A DNA stretch of 64,000 nucleotides from Brachypterus glaber (taxonomy: Eukaryota; Arthropoda; Insecta; Coleoptera; Kateretidae). The DNA is taken from positions 25,562,300-25,626,299 of the forward strand of contig OY294048.1 in the NCBI GenBank assembly GCA_958510825.1, read 5' to 3'. The position numbers and the translations under genes are program-made. Below are positions 53,150 to 63,285 of the stretch, one piece after another. Under the pieces are notes generated by a model that did no database searches, had not been told where the DNA came from, and saw nothing but the letters and a program-made list of their open reading frames with translations. Within the stretch, counting starts at the first letter, position 1. Every line of letters starts with the position of its first letter.

Positions 53150-53640
53150 AAATAATAAACATATGGGGTGGAGTCATTAATGGACAATTAATTGGGCTGC
53201 ATATTCTACCCGATAGGCTAAATGCTGAATCCTATTTAAATTTTTTAGAAAATGACCTAAATATTTTAATGGAAGAAGTACCTCTGGCGGTTAGGAGAAG
53301 TATGTGGTTCATGCATGATGGTTGTCCCGTTCACTTTAGCCACCGTGTACGCAACCATTTGAACCAGAATTATCACAATCGTTGGATTGGCAGAGGATCA
53401 GTTAGGTCTTGGCCCCCTCGATCTCCTGATCTAAATCCCATGGATTTTTATCTGTGGGGTTTTATAAAGGCTATAGTGTACCCTGCAGGGCAAGCTGAAC
53501 CACAAAACCTGCAGGAACTTATAAATCGCGTCGAGGCGGCTGAAATACAAATACGGCAACATGGTAGTATCCAACGTGCCATGAATTCACTGTTCGAACT
53601 TATTGTAGCAGCATGGTCAGCAGTCGTCAAAAGTTTTTAA
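53150..53640 (+). pseudogene. Mariner-superfamily transposase, C-terminal half (plus strand)
   Basis: An open frame reading IWGGVINGQLIGLHILPDRL, YLNFLENDLNILMEEVPLAV, MWFMHDGCPVHFSHRVRNHL (second catalytic Asp in MHDG), WPPRSPDLNPMDFYLWGFIK (third acidic position, Asp in PMDFYLWG) and a C-terminal helix ending AAWSAVVKSF. An ATG at 53113 is in frame, but residues before NIWGG belong to the junction, not to the family. It would be a fragment of about 163 codons of a transposase of roughly 350-400. No internal stop. Its N-terminal half points the other way. Confidence 0.9.
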
Positions 53641-53813
53641 TATGTAAACCAAAAGAAGGTAATTTTTTACGTTTTTATTTTTTGAGTAAAACATTTTTTT
53701 TGTTGGAATTTTTGTTTTAAAATGCAGTAATAAACCCACCCTTAAAATTATTGCCAGAAGACCGTAAACACCCTGTACATGATAATATTTGATAAAGACA
53801 ACACAAAAAAACA

Positions 53814-53886
53814 TGCCCTAGGTGGGATTCGAACCCACAATCCCTGACACCGAAGCCAGATGGTCTATCCACTACACTGCCGGGAC
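53814..53886 (-). tRNA. tRNA-Arg(TCG)-like gene or tRNA pseudogene
   Basis: The minus strand begins GTCCCGGCAGTGTAGTGGAT and ends TTCGAATCCCACCTAGGGCA. The B-box GGTTCGAATCC is perfect, with a TGTGG/CCACC-type T stem, and the A-box region is TAGTGGATAGACC. The anticodon loop region GGCTTCGGTG contains TCG after CT. The acceptor stem has one mismatch (GTCCCGG against CTAGGGC), the D stem has one mismatch, and the anticodon stem pairs only with a 6-base loop, so folding is not ideal. A T-run terminator (TTTTTTT) follows seven bases downstream of the 3' end. It may be a decayed tRNA or a tRNA-derived SINE head. Confidence 0.6.
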
Positions 53887-54404
53887 CGGCAAACATTGGT
53901 TATAGATTTGATTATAATAAATCGTATAGCCAAACACATAACCACAGCAAAACAAAAGGCCTATACATAAACGTTTTTGTAACATTTAAATCACAAGAAT
54001 CTATCATTATGTCAAGGTATTCTAATGTTATTTCCATCACTTAACACGTTGGACGTGGTATCGTGATGCGGGATAAAATTCCAATATGGTAATGTGGATT
54101 TTTTGTCAGTTATTTGTATGGTAAGCTGGGGCATACTTGACACTATTATCATGTATAAAGTTCATGTTATTACAGTAAATTGGTATAAATGTCTTGTTTT
54201 CTACTTTTTAATTATATGTAACATGTAATCAATAGAAAGATTTTAACTTTAAAAACTTTTTTTATATTATTTTGTTAAATAAATAAGTAAAAAACATCAA
54301 ACACACCTGTCACAAAACTAACATCTGATCTAAAATAACAAACATGGCGGCGCTCCCCGGTGTCTTCTACTGCCAAATACTAGTAGATGCAGGGAGCACT
54401 CCCT
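53887..54404. other. Unassigned DNA
   Basis: A/T-rich with no gene seen. The segment at about 54340-54400 (AACATGGCGGCGCTCCCCGG) is GC-richer but lacks a supported frame. Confidence 0.35.
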
Positions 54405-55072
54405 GGGGGCCAATTCTTCAATTTTGTAAATTTTGTACCCAGGTGAATTGTTTCTCCCAAAAAAAATCACCAGTGAATTAAAAATATTGTGAACTTCTAT
54501 TCTCGACTTTGCATGAAAACAATTTCCCCGGTGAAATTTTAAATTCGCGATTTGAACGTAGGTCTGAGCACAAATAATATTTGTTTTAAAATCAACCAAT
54601 AAGAAACCGTATTTTGCTTTCCCATTTTTAGCTTTTTGGGAAAGCTTTGTATTCGTGTAAAAATTTTAATTTCGTTTGCGATTTTTGCGTTTTATGACGT
54701 TTTATGTTAATAAAAGTCAATTTCGAGCAAAAAAAAGTTGTCGGTCCGTCGGAAGGTAGGTCGGTTGATCGGTTGGTCGTTCTGTCCGGGAAATCTTGTA
54801 AGCACAATCACTTAAAAACTCTTTAAGCTAGAAACTTGACATTTGGCATACAGGTATACCTGTATATGTTAAAAAATTTCTCGCTCTGGATTGTTTTTGT
54901 TAAACATTGGGCGGGGACAAGGGGGGCAAATGGAGAAAAATACAATACTTTTTCACAAAAATTTTAAAAAGGGTTATGGAAGTCGCTGATACTAAATCTG
55001 ACAATAAAATTCTTCTTACTCAACACCCACGGGGGTAAGGGTGTAAATATTTTTAAATGTTTTCAATATTAC
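54405..55072 (+). repeat. Palindrome-type repeat start plus AATCTGATAA-family copy
   Basis: It starts at GGGGGCCAATTCTTCAATTT, the inverted form of the word GAAGAATTGGCCCCCT that ends related segments at about 60684 and 62210. From 54640 it repeats TTTTTGGGAAAGCTTTGTAT, GTCCGTCGGAAGGTAGGTCG, GTCCGGGAAATCTTGTAAGC, TTGGCATACAGGTATACCTG and CACCCACGGGGGTAAGGGTG as at 60830-61260. The copy is interrupted by the LINE at 55073. Confidence 0.7.
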
Positions 55073-58003
55073 GTAGACGCTACAGCCGTAATGACGTCCA
55101 ATTTGAAAATCACCAGCTTTAACTGCCGCAACTTTACTAAATCACTCACCACTATCCAAACTATATGTAAAAATTCAGATTTCTGTCTACTTCAAGAAAC
55201 CTTCCTTACCTGAGATGACATGCCTCTATTGGCGAATGCGAATCCTGACTTTTTTTTTATGGCATAAGTGCCATGGATAGCTCTCAAATTCTTGCTGGTA
55301 GGCCTTATGGAGGCGTTGCTATTCTTTGGCACAAGAAGTATAGCCAGTTCGTTAAACCTATTAATTGCGACAACACCAGGCTTGCTGCTGTAACCTTAAC
55401 CTTAGATAATCGCGTCATTCTGATTGCTACTGTCTATATGCCTATCTACCTTCAAGATAACATACCTGAGTTCTGCCTTATTCTTGGAAGACTTTCAGCT
55501 ATAATTGAAGAAGTCAGCCCTCATGATGTCCTTATACTGGGTGACCTAAATGCGAGACCAACGATTACCAACGAGTTTTATCGTGAACTTCAATCATTCT
55601 GCAACCTTGAGAGCCTTTCTGTCCTAGATGTTGCTACCTTGCCTGCTGATACCTTCACGTTTGTCAGTGATGCACACTCTACCACCTCCTGGTTGGACCA
55701 TGTTTTAGTTTCACATGCTGCCGCTTCCTGTGTTGATTCAATAGATGTGAGTCTAAGTACCACTTCCTCAGATCACTTTCCCTTTTCGCTGACGCTCAAA
55801 ATTTCCAACTTACCAGCTACAACTCAATCCGCTGCATACTCGTCCGATCTTCCCAAATGGAGTGACAAATGTGCCCTGGCTGTCAACAACTACAAATTGT
55901 GCTTAATCAACAAACTTCATGATATTAACGTGCCGAATGCTATCTACTGTAGAAATACCTCATGCACCAATACTGTTCATAGTCTGGAAATGGATAAATT
56001 CTTTGATGATATCACATCTGCTCTTCGTTCTTCTGTTACTGAATGTTTCCGTCGCACTAGACCTAAATTTACTCCTATTCCTGGATGGAATGTAGAAGTC
56101 TCTTTAGCCTACGAGCAATCCCACAATGCTTTTCTTTCCTGGGTTCAAGCAAATCGGCCCTCTGACGGCCCTCTCAATGAAGAAAGACGGCGCCTTCGTA
56201 AAATATTTAAGGGAAAACTCAATTCAGCGCGCACCCGTGAGGACCAACTTCGGGCAGATGCCTTAGCTACTAGCCATATTGATAAGGATTTCATAAAATT
56301 TTGGAAGGCATGTGGAAAAATTATGAAAACTCCTATCTCGTTAGCTTCCTGTATTGATCAAATCTCCGGTGAAGCTAATATTGCCAAACTCTGGAGTGAG
56401 ATATATGGAAAACTTAGCAATTTATACGATGATAGTAACAATACTGAAGTTAGTGTGGAATCCGAAGACTTTAATGCCTGCTTAGTACGTCCTTCCGATG
56501 TAAAACTTGCTATTTCTAAACTCAAACTTCATAAATCCGCAGGATGGGATGGTCTCTGTCCTGAACATATAGTTCACGCTCCTCCTGATCTACACTCATA
56601 TCTGGCTCTCTGCTTTTCTTCCGCGTTTTGTCACGGCATTACTCCCCTCGCTCTTACGAAGAACATTGTTCCCATTGTTAAGAATAAAAGTGGAGACATA
56701 GCCTCCTCTTCGAACTACAGGCCCATAGCTATTTCAACGTCTCTATCCAAAGTCCTGGAGCTTATTATTCTAACCAGATGTGAACCCTACTTTAAAACCT
56801 GTGATAATCAGTTCGGCTTCAAGAAAGGTAGTGGCACGTCTGAAGCTATCCTGTTGTTTAAAGAAACGGTTACGTATTACCTTAAAAAGAATACCCCTGT
56901 TTATGCTATTTTCCTGGACCTAAGGAAGGCGTTTGATAGAGTGCACCATCCTACTTTGATCAACACTTTATTAAAACGTAAGGTTCCTAGATACCTATGC
57001 CGATTTTTGAATAGCTGGAATCGCAAAGCCACCGCATCTGTCCTCTGGGGGTTCTCTCTGTCTCCTTCCTTCAATCTTCGCAACGGAGTACGCCAAGGCA
57101 GCTTACCCGCTCCTGATGAATTTAATTCTTATATAGATGAACTGCACTCAATCCTTGCCAAAGTTCCTGCAGGCTGTTATTGTGGAGGCGTCAAGATTAA
57201 CTGCATTAGCTACGCCGATGACATGGTCCTTCTTAGTCCTTCACTTCAGGGTATTCGCATGTTGGTGAAAAAATGCGAAGAGTTCGCTAGGGCTTTCTTT
57301 CTCAAATACAACGGCGACAAAAGCAAAATGATGGTATTTAAACCCCCTTCATATAAAGACCTTAGTGTTCCTCCTGTGTATCTCGATAATAGTTTAGTTG
57401 ATCGCGTCTCTGAGATAAAATATCTTGGTCATGTTATAAATGACAAGCTCTGTGATAATTCTGATATTCAACGACACTACAAAAGCTTATGTGCCCGCGC
57501 AAACATGATTGCCAGAAGGTTTTATAAGTGCTCCTCCGAAGTCAAAAATCTTCTTTTTAAAACATTCTGCTATAACCTCTATGCTGGTGAACTATGGTTT
57601 AACCACACTGCTGCTTCATGGCGCACGCTTCGGATATGTTATAACGATGCCTTCCGTATACTACACAGACTTTCCCGCTACAATAGTGCTTCAGAAATGT
57701 TCGCGTATTCCGGAATTGACACGCTTGATGCTTTACGACGCAAAAAAGTTGCTAATTTTGTGAAACGCCTTTCCTGTACTCAAAACTCTTTTCTCCAGTC
57801 CTTATTTGACTCTGACCTGGCCTTTAACTCTACGTTAATTTCTTCGTGGCGCCTTCTTTTATTTACACAATCATTTTGTTTTTTTTTGTTTTGTAAATGC
57901 TGTTTTTTAATGGTTAATATTAATTTTATTTTTTTTTTCTTTGTACATAATATGTATATTATATAGCATAATCATGCTGGAATAAATAAATAAATAAAAA
58001 ATA
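55073..58003 (+). mobile_element. Non-LTR retrotransposon (APE/RT LINE)
   Basis: It inserted into the repeat at TTTCAATATT|ATTTCCTTAAAATT. The uninterrupted paralogue at 61258-61285 reads TTTCAATATTTCCTTAAAAT, so the borders are clear and the target duplication is a few bases (ATATT-like). The 3' end is AT-rich with ATAAATAAATAAATAAAAAA as tail. It encodes one endonuclease-RT protein (see next entry). No separate ORF1 is visible, so the 5' end is probably truncated. Confidence 0.88.
55091..57966 (+). pseudogene. LINE endonuclease-reverse transcriptase, one stop and one frameshift
   Basis: The endonuclease begins at 55091 (MTSNLKITSFNCRNFTKSLT) with a TGA at 55211 and a shift in the T9 run at about 55250. 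After that an open frame of 897 codons from 55273 runs to 57966. The APE part has GRPYGGVAILWH, LGDLNARP and SDHFPFSLTL. The RT follows with SAGWDGLCPEHIVH, VPIVKNKSGDIASSSNYRPI, FGFKKGSGTSEAI, AIFLDLRKAFDRVHH (first Asp), RNGVRQGSLPAPDEFNSYID and the catalytic SYADDMVLLSP at about 57210. A C-terminal segment of 200 residues has the GIDTLDALRRKK-type end. The RT-B box LPAPDEF departs from the usual LSP.LFN. It resembles CR1/L2-like LINEs, but the clade is unresolved. Confidence 0.93.
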
Positions 58004-58510
58004 AATATTTCCTTAAAATTGGCATATAGGGGGTTTAGAGGTCGCTGAAATAAAATCTGACATTCTTTTTTTCTAATTACACACCCCGGGGGAAATTATT
58101 TTAAATATTCACAATACTTTCTTAAAAACTGGTATACCCGACTCGGGTAACCCGAGGGGTAAACCGCAGAGGAATTCAGGTGTACAAATTGGAAATCTTT
58201 GTAAGTTACGAGGAAATCTTTGAAGGTTACGAGGACATCTTTGAAGATTTCCTCCTAAAGGTGTACCAAATTTTGTCAGCAGTTTACCCCTCGGGTATAC
58301 CTATAGTGGTTTTTGAGGTCACTGAAAATAAATGAGATAATATTAAATTCCTAACTCCACCCCCGGAGCACTATGTCGCCAAATGAAAAAAAAGTGTGCA
58401 AAATTATTTTATTACTAAAATTGAGTAAAAACTCTTTAATATACATAAAAAAATAGTTTAATCACAATTTTGAGTTTTTACTCCCGAGGTATACACTATT
58501 TTTTGCACGG
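58004..58510 (+). repeat. AATCTGATAA-module repeat, right part after the LINE
   Basis: Continues the interrupted module (TTGGCATATAGGGGGTTTAG, GAGGTCGCTGAAATAAAATC). Then comes an inverted-repeat cassette, GAGGGGTAAACCGCAGAGGA .. CAGCAGTTTACCCCTCGGGT, with about three GAGGAAATCTTTGAAGGTTA-type units between, and a further module at 58310. Confidence 0.75.
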
Positions 58511-58910
58511 CCGACGACTATAGGCTGATTCAGAATTGGTGAATTCAACAAAAATGGTAGATTCCCCATGCGAAAATAAGACAAAAAGTTCCTATAAAGG
58601 TTGGCCCGGAAATAAGCCCTAAGAGAGCTAGGACCCTCCTAAGGGTACATGTGAAAAGTAATTTTATTTAATATCTCTGGAACCCTATGAACCAAAGTAA
58701 CAAATTTTTGCACATGCCTTAACATTCATAAAGGTTATCATTTTATGTAACATTTATTTAATAATTTTTACCAGGGTCGTGCAAAATGGGGGGGGGGCGA
58801 TGTCACTCTTTTGGCCCAAACTTTTTATGTGTAGATTTTTGCCATTTTTTCAATAAAATATCATTCTAATTAAAAATACATAAAAAAGGTACTCTTTATG
58901 TAAAACGGGC
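58511..58910 (+). repeat. Diverged left arm of the 26.2-27.4 kb foldback family
   Basis: AGACAAAAAGTTCCTATAAA, CCTAAGAGAGCTAGGACCC, AATATCTCTGGAACCCTATG, a GGGTCGTGCAAAATGGGGGG run and ATACATAAAAAAGGTACTCT follow the same order as 26260-26580. The right arm is absent. Confidence 0.55.
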
Positions 58911-58950
58911 CGGAAACTTATAGACCGTACCTCCTACGCAGGGCTTATCC

Positions 58951-59268
58951 TTATTTATTAGCTAGTAAATTAAAATCTGACTTATTAACAAGCCATTCTC
59001 TTTTTTTGTATCGCCTCTTGTTATGGGATACTATAACTGGATCCGAGCTAGCAAGAAGGTGTACAAAAAGGTCTTCTCTCTGGTTATCGGAGGAATTTTT
59101 TCTGGAGTGGGTCAATCGAGCGTGCCTTACAATCTTATGATTGGCTTCTTGCGACTCCTCCGAAAAATAAGGAAGTGGTAAGCTTTCCATTATATCTGCC
59201 CCATGAACCAGTAACTTATGAAGTGTGAATAATAAGGATGTGTTAAATTTTTTTTTGGTAGAGACCAC
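58951..59268 (-). pseudogene. Unclassified transposon-type protein fragment
   Basis: 105 codons from the ATG at 59268: FNTSLLFTLHKLLVHGADIM, PLPYFSEESQEANHKIVRHA, RKNSSDNQREDLFVHLLASS, DPVIVSHNKRRYKKREWLVN, ending LLANK. The composition is gene-like. The pattern LHKLL.HG..I......P....SEE.QEA.....R....H.RK.S....ED......SDP is one I associate with repeat-borne proteins of arthropods and Hydra, without a named domain. No N-terminal part is attached. The start may be wrong, since the poly-K run at 59255 adjoins a C-run. Confidence 0.5.
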
Positions 59269-59280
59269 CCCCCCCCCCCT

Positions 59281-60100
59281 TGGCGGTAACTTTGGTATAC
59301 TACTAGTTTTGTAAAAACTGCAAAATTATTAGTTTTTCGGCCTTATGGTTACCAAATTGTAGATCAGGATTTAACTAAAATGGGAGTATAACATAACTCA
59401 GGGGGGAGGGGGGACAGGTTAGGGTCAAAATTATTATATTTCTCTTATTTAGGGTAAGAACTACTTGCATACCAAATTTTAGCTTCCCAAAAAGTTTTTA
59501 AGAAATGCGTACCCAAGCTGGAAATTTTTGATATGAAATTTTTAAAAATGTCAAAAACGTCAAAAAATATCGCAAAAGAAATGCTTATATCTTGCAATGG
59601 GCCAAAATGGGCACTCTTATATTTATACAGTATTACTATTACATATTTAAGAATAGTTTTACATATATATCTGATGGACAACGATGGACTAAAAAAACTA
59701 TTCTCAAATTTTATGTATCATCGACACGTAGAAAAAAGGGCCTCAAAATTATCGCTAGAATTTTACGTAAAAAATGTTTTTTGGTATATATTAATAAATA
59801 TACTTTTAAAGACATATACTTGCTATGCTTATTCCAAATTTTAAGCAAAAATATTAGTTTATTTAGAAATTAGGATGGTTTTTGTGTTAGCATGTCAAAA
59901 TGGGTTTTTGATCAACCGTTATGCATCGGCATGAATATTGCATTGGCGCATATTCCCAGATTTATTGCAAATAAAATTAATGACTTTTTCTAATGTAGAA
60001 AAGTATAATGAATAACTTTGAATGGTTTTTGATTCTTATTTCTAAATTTCATTTGCCTATTTATGGACACTTTTTTCCCCGTTGGCAACATAGTGCGGAG
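59281..60100. other. Unassigned AT-rich DNA
   Basis: Contains a purine-rich run GGGGGGAGGGGGGACAGG at about 59400. The open frames have no recognisable content. Confidence 0.35.
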
Positions 60101-60690
60101 GTTCGGTAACTATTTTTAAATGATATTTTCGTGTGTACATGGGGTTTTTGAGGTTGCTGATTAAATGAAGCTTTTCATATATTATATGTATAAATACTTA
60201 ATTTAAATTTGAAAAAGAAAATGAGGTTAGGTTCATATATTTTTGAATAAAAAATTGTTTTTAAGATAGGTTTTTATAGATTTATATTATTTATATTATA
60301 TTATTTATTTATTTTTAACCTATAGTTTTTTAAAAATTATTAAAGTGGAGTTGATGTACTAGAAAAAAATATTGCATTTCCTGTAAAAACCTTTCTTCAG
60401 ACTCTCACAAATCGTTTTGCGTTAAAAGTTGTAAAAGATCCATTTTAGCAACAACATATAGGATTAACAAAACTAACAGAACATTCAACTTTAATATTAA
60501 AAAAACTGTGAAAACTGTGAAGGTTAAGTAATTCGCCAACAAAAATGCAGGCGAATTATTTCACTCTTTTTTCTGTCAAATATTTCATGCGTGAAATTTC
60601 AAGAATAACGATAATCAGAAAAAGAGAAAAATTACGTCATATTTCTCCGGTGAACTAATTTACGTTTTTGAAGAATTGGCCCCCTGGCGA
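60101..60690 (+). repeat. Tandem segment copy 1, ending GAAGAATTGGCCCCCTGG
   Basis: From GGTAACTATTTTTAAATGAT through AAAACCTTTCTTCAG, AAGATCCATTTTAGCAACAA, AACAAAAATGCAGGCGAATT and GATAATCAGAAAAAGAGAAA to TTTTTGAAGAATTGGCCCCC. The same order recurs at 61645-62210 with small changes. Confidence 0.85.
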
Positions 60691-60819
60691 GCATCGGAGA
60701 GCACCGTTCTATTGTTTTTCAGTTCAAGAATACGAATTTTCAAATTTATTGTGGACACGCCCACCTTCTATCGCTTTTTCTACTCCCCGGTTTTCAAGAA
60801 TAGGCCTAATAGAAACTGT

Positions 60820-61644
60820 ATTTTGCTTTCCCATTTTGAACATTTTGGAAAAGCCTTGTATTCGTGCAAAATTTTCAATTTTGTTTGCGATTTTTGCGCT
60901 TTATGTTAATAAAAATCAATTTCGAGCAAAAAAAAGTTGTAGGTCCGTCGAAATGTAGGTCGGTCTATCGGTTGGTTGTTCTGTCCGGGAAATCTTGTAA
61001 GCACGATAACTTAAAAACTCTTTAAGCTAGAAACTTGACATTTGGCATACAGGTATACCTGTATATGTTACAAATGTTCTCGCTCTGGATTGTTTTTGGT
61101 AAACACTGGGCTGGGACAAGGGGGGCAAATGGAGAAAAATACAATACTTTTTCATAAATATTTTAAAAAGTATAACCCTAGTCGCTGATACTAAATCTGA
61201 TAATAAAATTCTTCTTACTCAACACCCACGGGGGTAAGGGTGTAAATATTTTTAAATGTTTTCAATATTTCCTTAAAATTAGTATATAGGGGTTTTAGAG
61301 GTCGCTGAAATAAAATCTGATTTTTTTTTCTAATTGCACACCCCGGGGGTATATATTTTAAATATTCACAATACTTTCTTAAAAACTGGTATACCCCAGG
61401 GGTAAACCGCAGAAGAATTCAGGTGTACAAATTGGAGGAAATCTTTGTAGGTTACGAGGAAACCTTTAAAAATTTCCTCCTTTTCGGAGGAAATCTTTGG
61501 AGGTTACGACAAAATCTTCAAAAGATTTCCTCCTAAAGGTGTACAAAATTTTATCAGCAGTTTACCCCTCGGGTATATCTATAGTGGTTTTTAAGGTCAC
61601 TGAAAATAAATCAGATAATATTAATTTGCTAACTCCACCCCCGG
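60820..61644 (+). repeat. AATCTGATAA-family repeat, uninterrupted copy
   Basis: Parallel to 54640-55072 plus 58004-58400, without the LINE: CATTTTGGAAAAGCCTTGTA, GTCCGGGAAATCTTGTAAGC, GGCATACAGGTATACCTGTA, CACCCACGGGGGTAAGGGTG, TTGCACACCCCGGGGG. It includes the GGGGTAAACCGCAG .. CAGCAGTTTACCCCTCGGG inverted cassette with GGAGGAAATCTTTG units (61400-61590). Confidence 0.85.
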
Positions 61645-62210
61645 ATGTTGGGTAACTATTTTTAAATGATTATATTTTCGTGAAAATATGTATATTGGGG
61701 TTTTTTGAGTTTGCTGATTAAATGAAGTTTTTCATATAGTATATAGTATAAATACTTAATTTAAAATTTAAAAAAAGTGAGGTTAGGTTCATCTATTTTT
61801 GAATAAAAAAATGTTTTTTGGCATAGGTTTTTATAGATTTATTTATTTATTTTTAATCTATAGTTTTTTAAAAATTGTTAAAGGGGAGTTGATGTACTGG
61901 AAAAAATATTTTATTTCCTGTAAAAACCTTTCTTCAGCCTCTTCCAAATCGTTTTGCGTTAAAAGTTGTAAAAGATCCATTTTAGCAACAACATATAGGA
62001 TTAACAAAACTAACATTCAACTTTAATATTAAAAAATCTGTGAAAGCTCAAGTAATTCGCCAACAAAAATGCAGGCGAATTAATTCACTCTTTTATCTGT
62101 CAAATATTTCATGCGTGAAATTTCAAGAATAACGATAATCAGAAAAAGAGAAAAATGACGTCATATTTAACCGGTGAACTAATTCACGTTTTTGAAGAAT
62201 TGGCCCCCTG
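61645..62210 (+). repeat. Tandem segment copy 2
   Basis: Second copy of 60101-60690. It ends at TTGGCCCCCTG, where the Harbinger element is inserted. Confidence 0.85.
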
Positions 62211-63282
62211 GAACCCAATACTTGAAATCGTAGGAATTAATTCTCTCGAGAAAATATTCTCTGGATGAAATTCTCACGAGAATCAAAATATCATAAGAAT
62301 CTCTATTCTTGAACATCGTAGGAATCAAATTCCGATGAGAAATTCACAATTCTTATTAAGAGACGTACGTCGAAGCCTAAGTTCGTTTGATATTTATAAT
62401 AACCAATCAGATCATAGGATTCAATTAATAATTTCATATATTATTATTTTGGCAACACTGAGTATTTATATTTTGACATGTGTTTGGTTTTGTTCGATTT
62501 GAGTTATATTTATAAAAGCCAAAAGATAGTAATTTGTATGTATTTACGTCGACTTCCAATCGATTACACCAATTATTCCTGGGATCCTGTATTTTTCAAA
62601 AAATTGTATTCTATTTCGTTGAAGTTCAGCCAAAGTACTGGGGAAGTGAATCCATGTGTTAAATATTGCTGGGTTGTTCAAAGCTTCAACCACCTCTTGT
62701 ATACTTCTACTTACTGTAGCTTGGCTTACACCAGAGCAATAGACAGAGCTTCCCACAGAGGTTTGGCAACTTCCAGTCGCAAAAAAATTTAAAGCTATTA
62801 GCACCTTTGTTGATTTTTTAACTGACGATTCCCTAGTGGGTTCGATTACCACCAGAACCTTAGTTAATCTAAAGTTTTTAATAAAAAGGTGGTTACTTAA
62901 ATTAAATGGGTTTTGATCCCTAATAAAATGTTGTCTTTCATTCTGCATGGCAGCCTCAGCATCTGCTTGATTTTGTAAAACCATTAGTTGTAAGTGTAGA
63001 TTGTCCATAATTAGATATTTTTCCAAAAGAACAAAAAAAAGTATAAAAATCAACCACACAAGTGTCAAAATTTTGAGATTATAACCTACAATGTAAAGAT
63101 TCCGAAGAGAATTTCCAAATACACCATCCAAAACCCTTAGGTATATTTTCCTACGATATCAAGAGAAATAATTCCTATAAAATATTTCAAGAATACCAAA
63201 ATTAAAAATTGAGAGAAAATTACGTCATTTGACAGTCGAATTCTCATGAGAATCAATTCCTATGATTTCAAGTATTGGGTTC
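62211..63282 (-). mobile_element. Deleted PIF-Harbinger transposon with 3-bp target duplication
   Basis: The ends GAACCCAATACTTGAAATC and GATTTCAAGTATTGGGTTC are exact inverted copies. CTG precedes (62208-62210) and follows (63283-63285), a 3-bp duplication as expected for Harbinger. The related segment at 60690 shows the site without insert. The inner arms contain repeated GAGAATC / GATTCTCATGAG words. It encodes only the front half of the transposase. Confidence 0.88.
62544..63008 (-). pseudogene. Harbinger transposase (HARBI1-like) N-terminal half
   Basis: From the ATG at 63006-63008: MDNLHLQLMVLQNQADAEAA, RDQNPFNLSNHLFIKNFRLT, then after degraded sequence VLIALNFFATGSCQTSVGSS, GVSQATVSRSIQEVVEALNN, WIHFPSTLAELQRNRIQFFE and IPGIIGVIDWKST. 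The helix-turn-helix (SQATVSRSI) and the segment ending in the first catalytic Asp (GVID) are present. The frame stops five residues later, so the rest of the DDE domain is deleted. Normal HARBI1-type proteins have about 350 residues. A frame extension upstream to 63131 is possible but hydrophobic and unlike the family, so I prefer this start. Confidence 0.9.
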
Positions 63283-63285
63283 CTG

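Noticed and set aside
55273..57966. Host gene with 897 codons
   Set aside because: The content is endonuclease plus reverse transcriptase with LINE-type ends and a repeat split at the borders.
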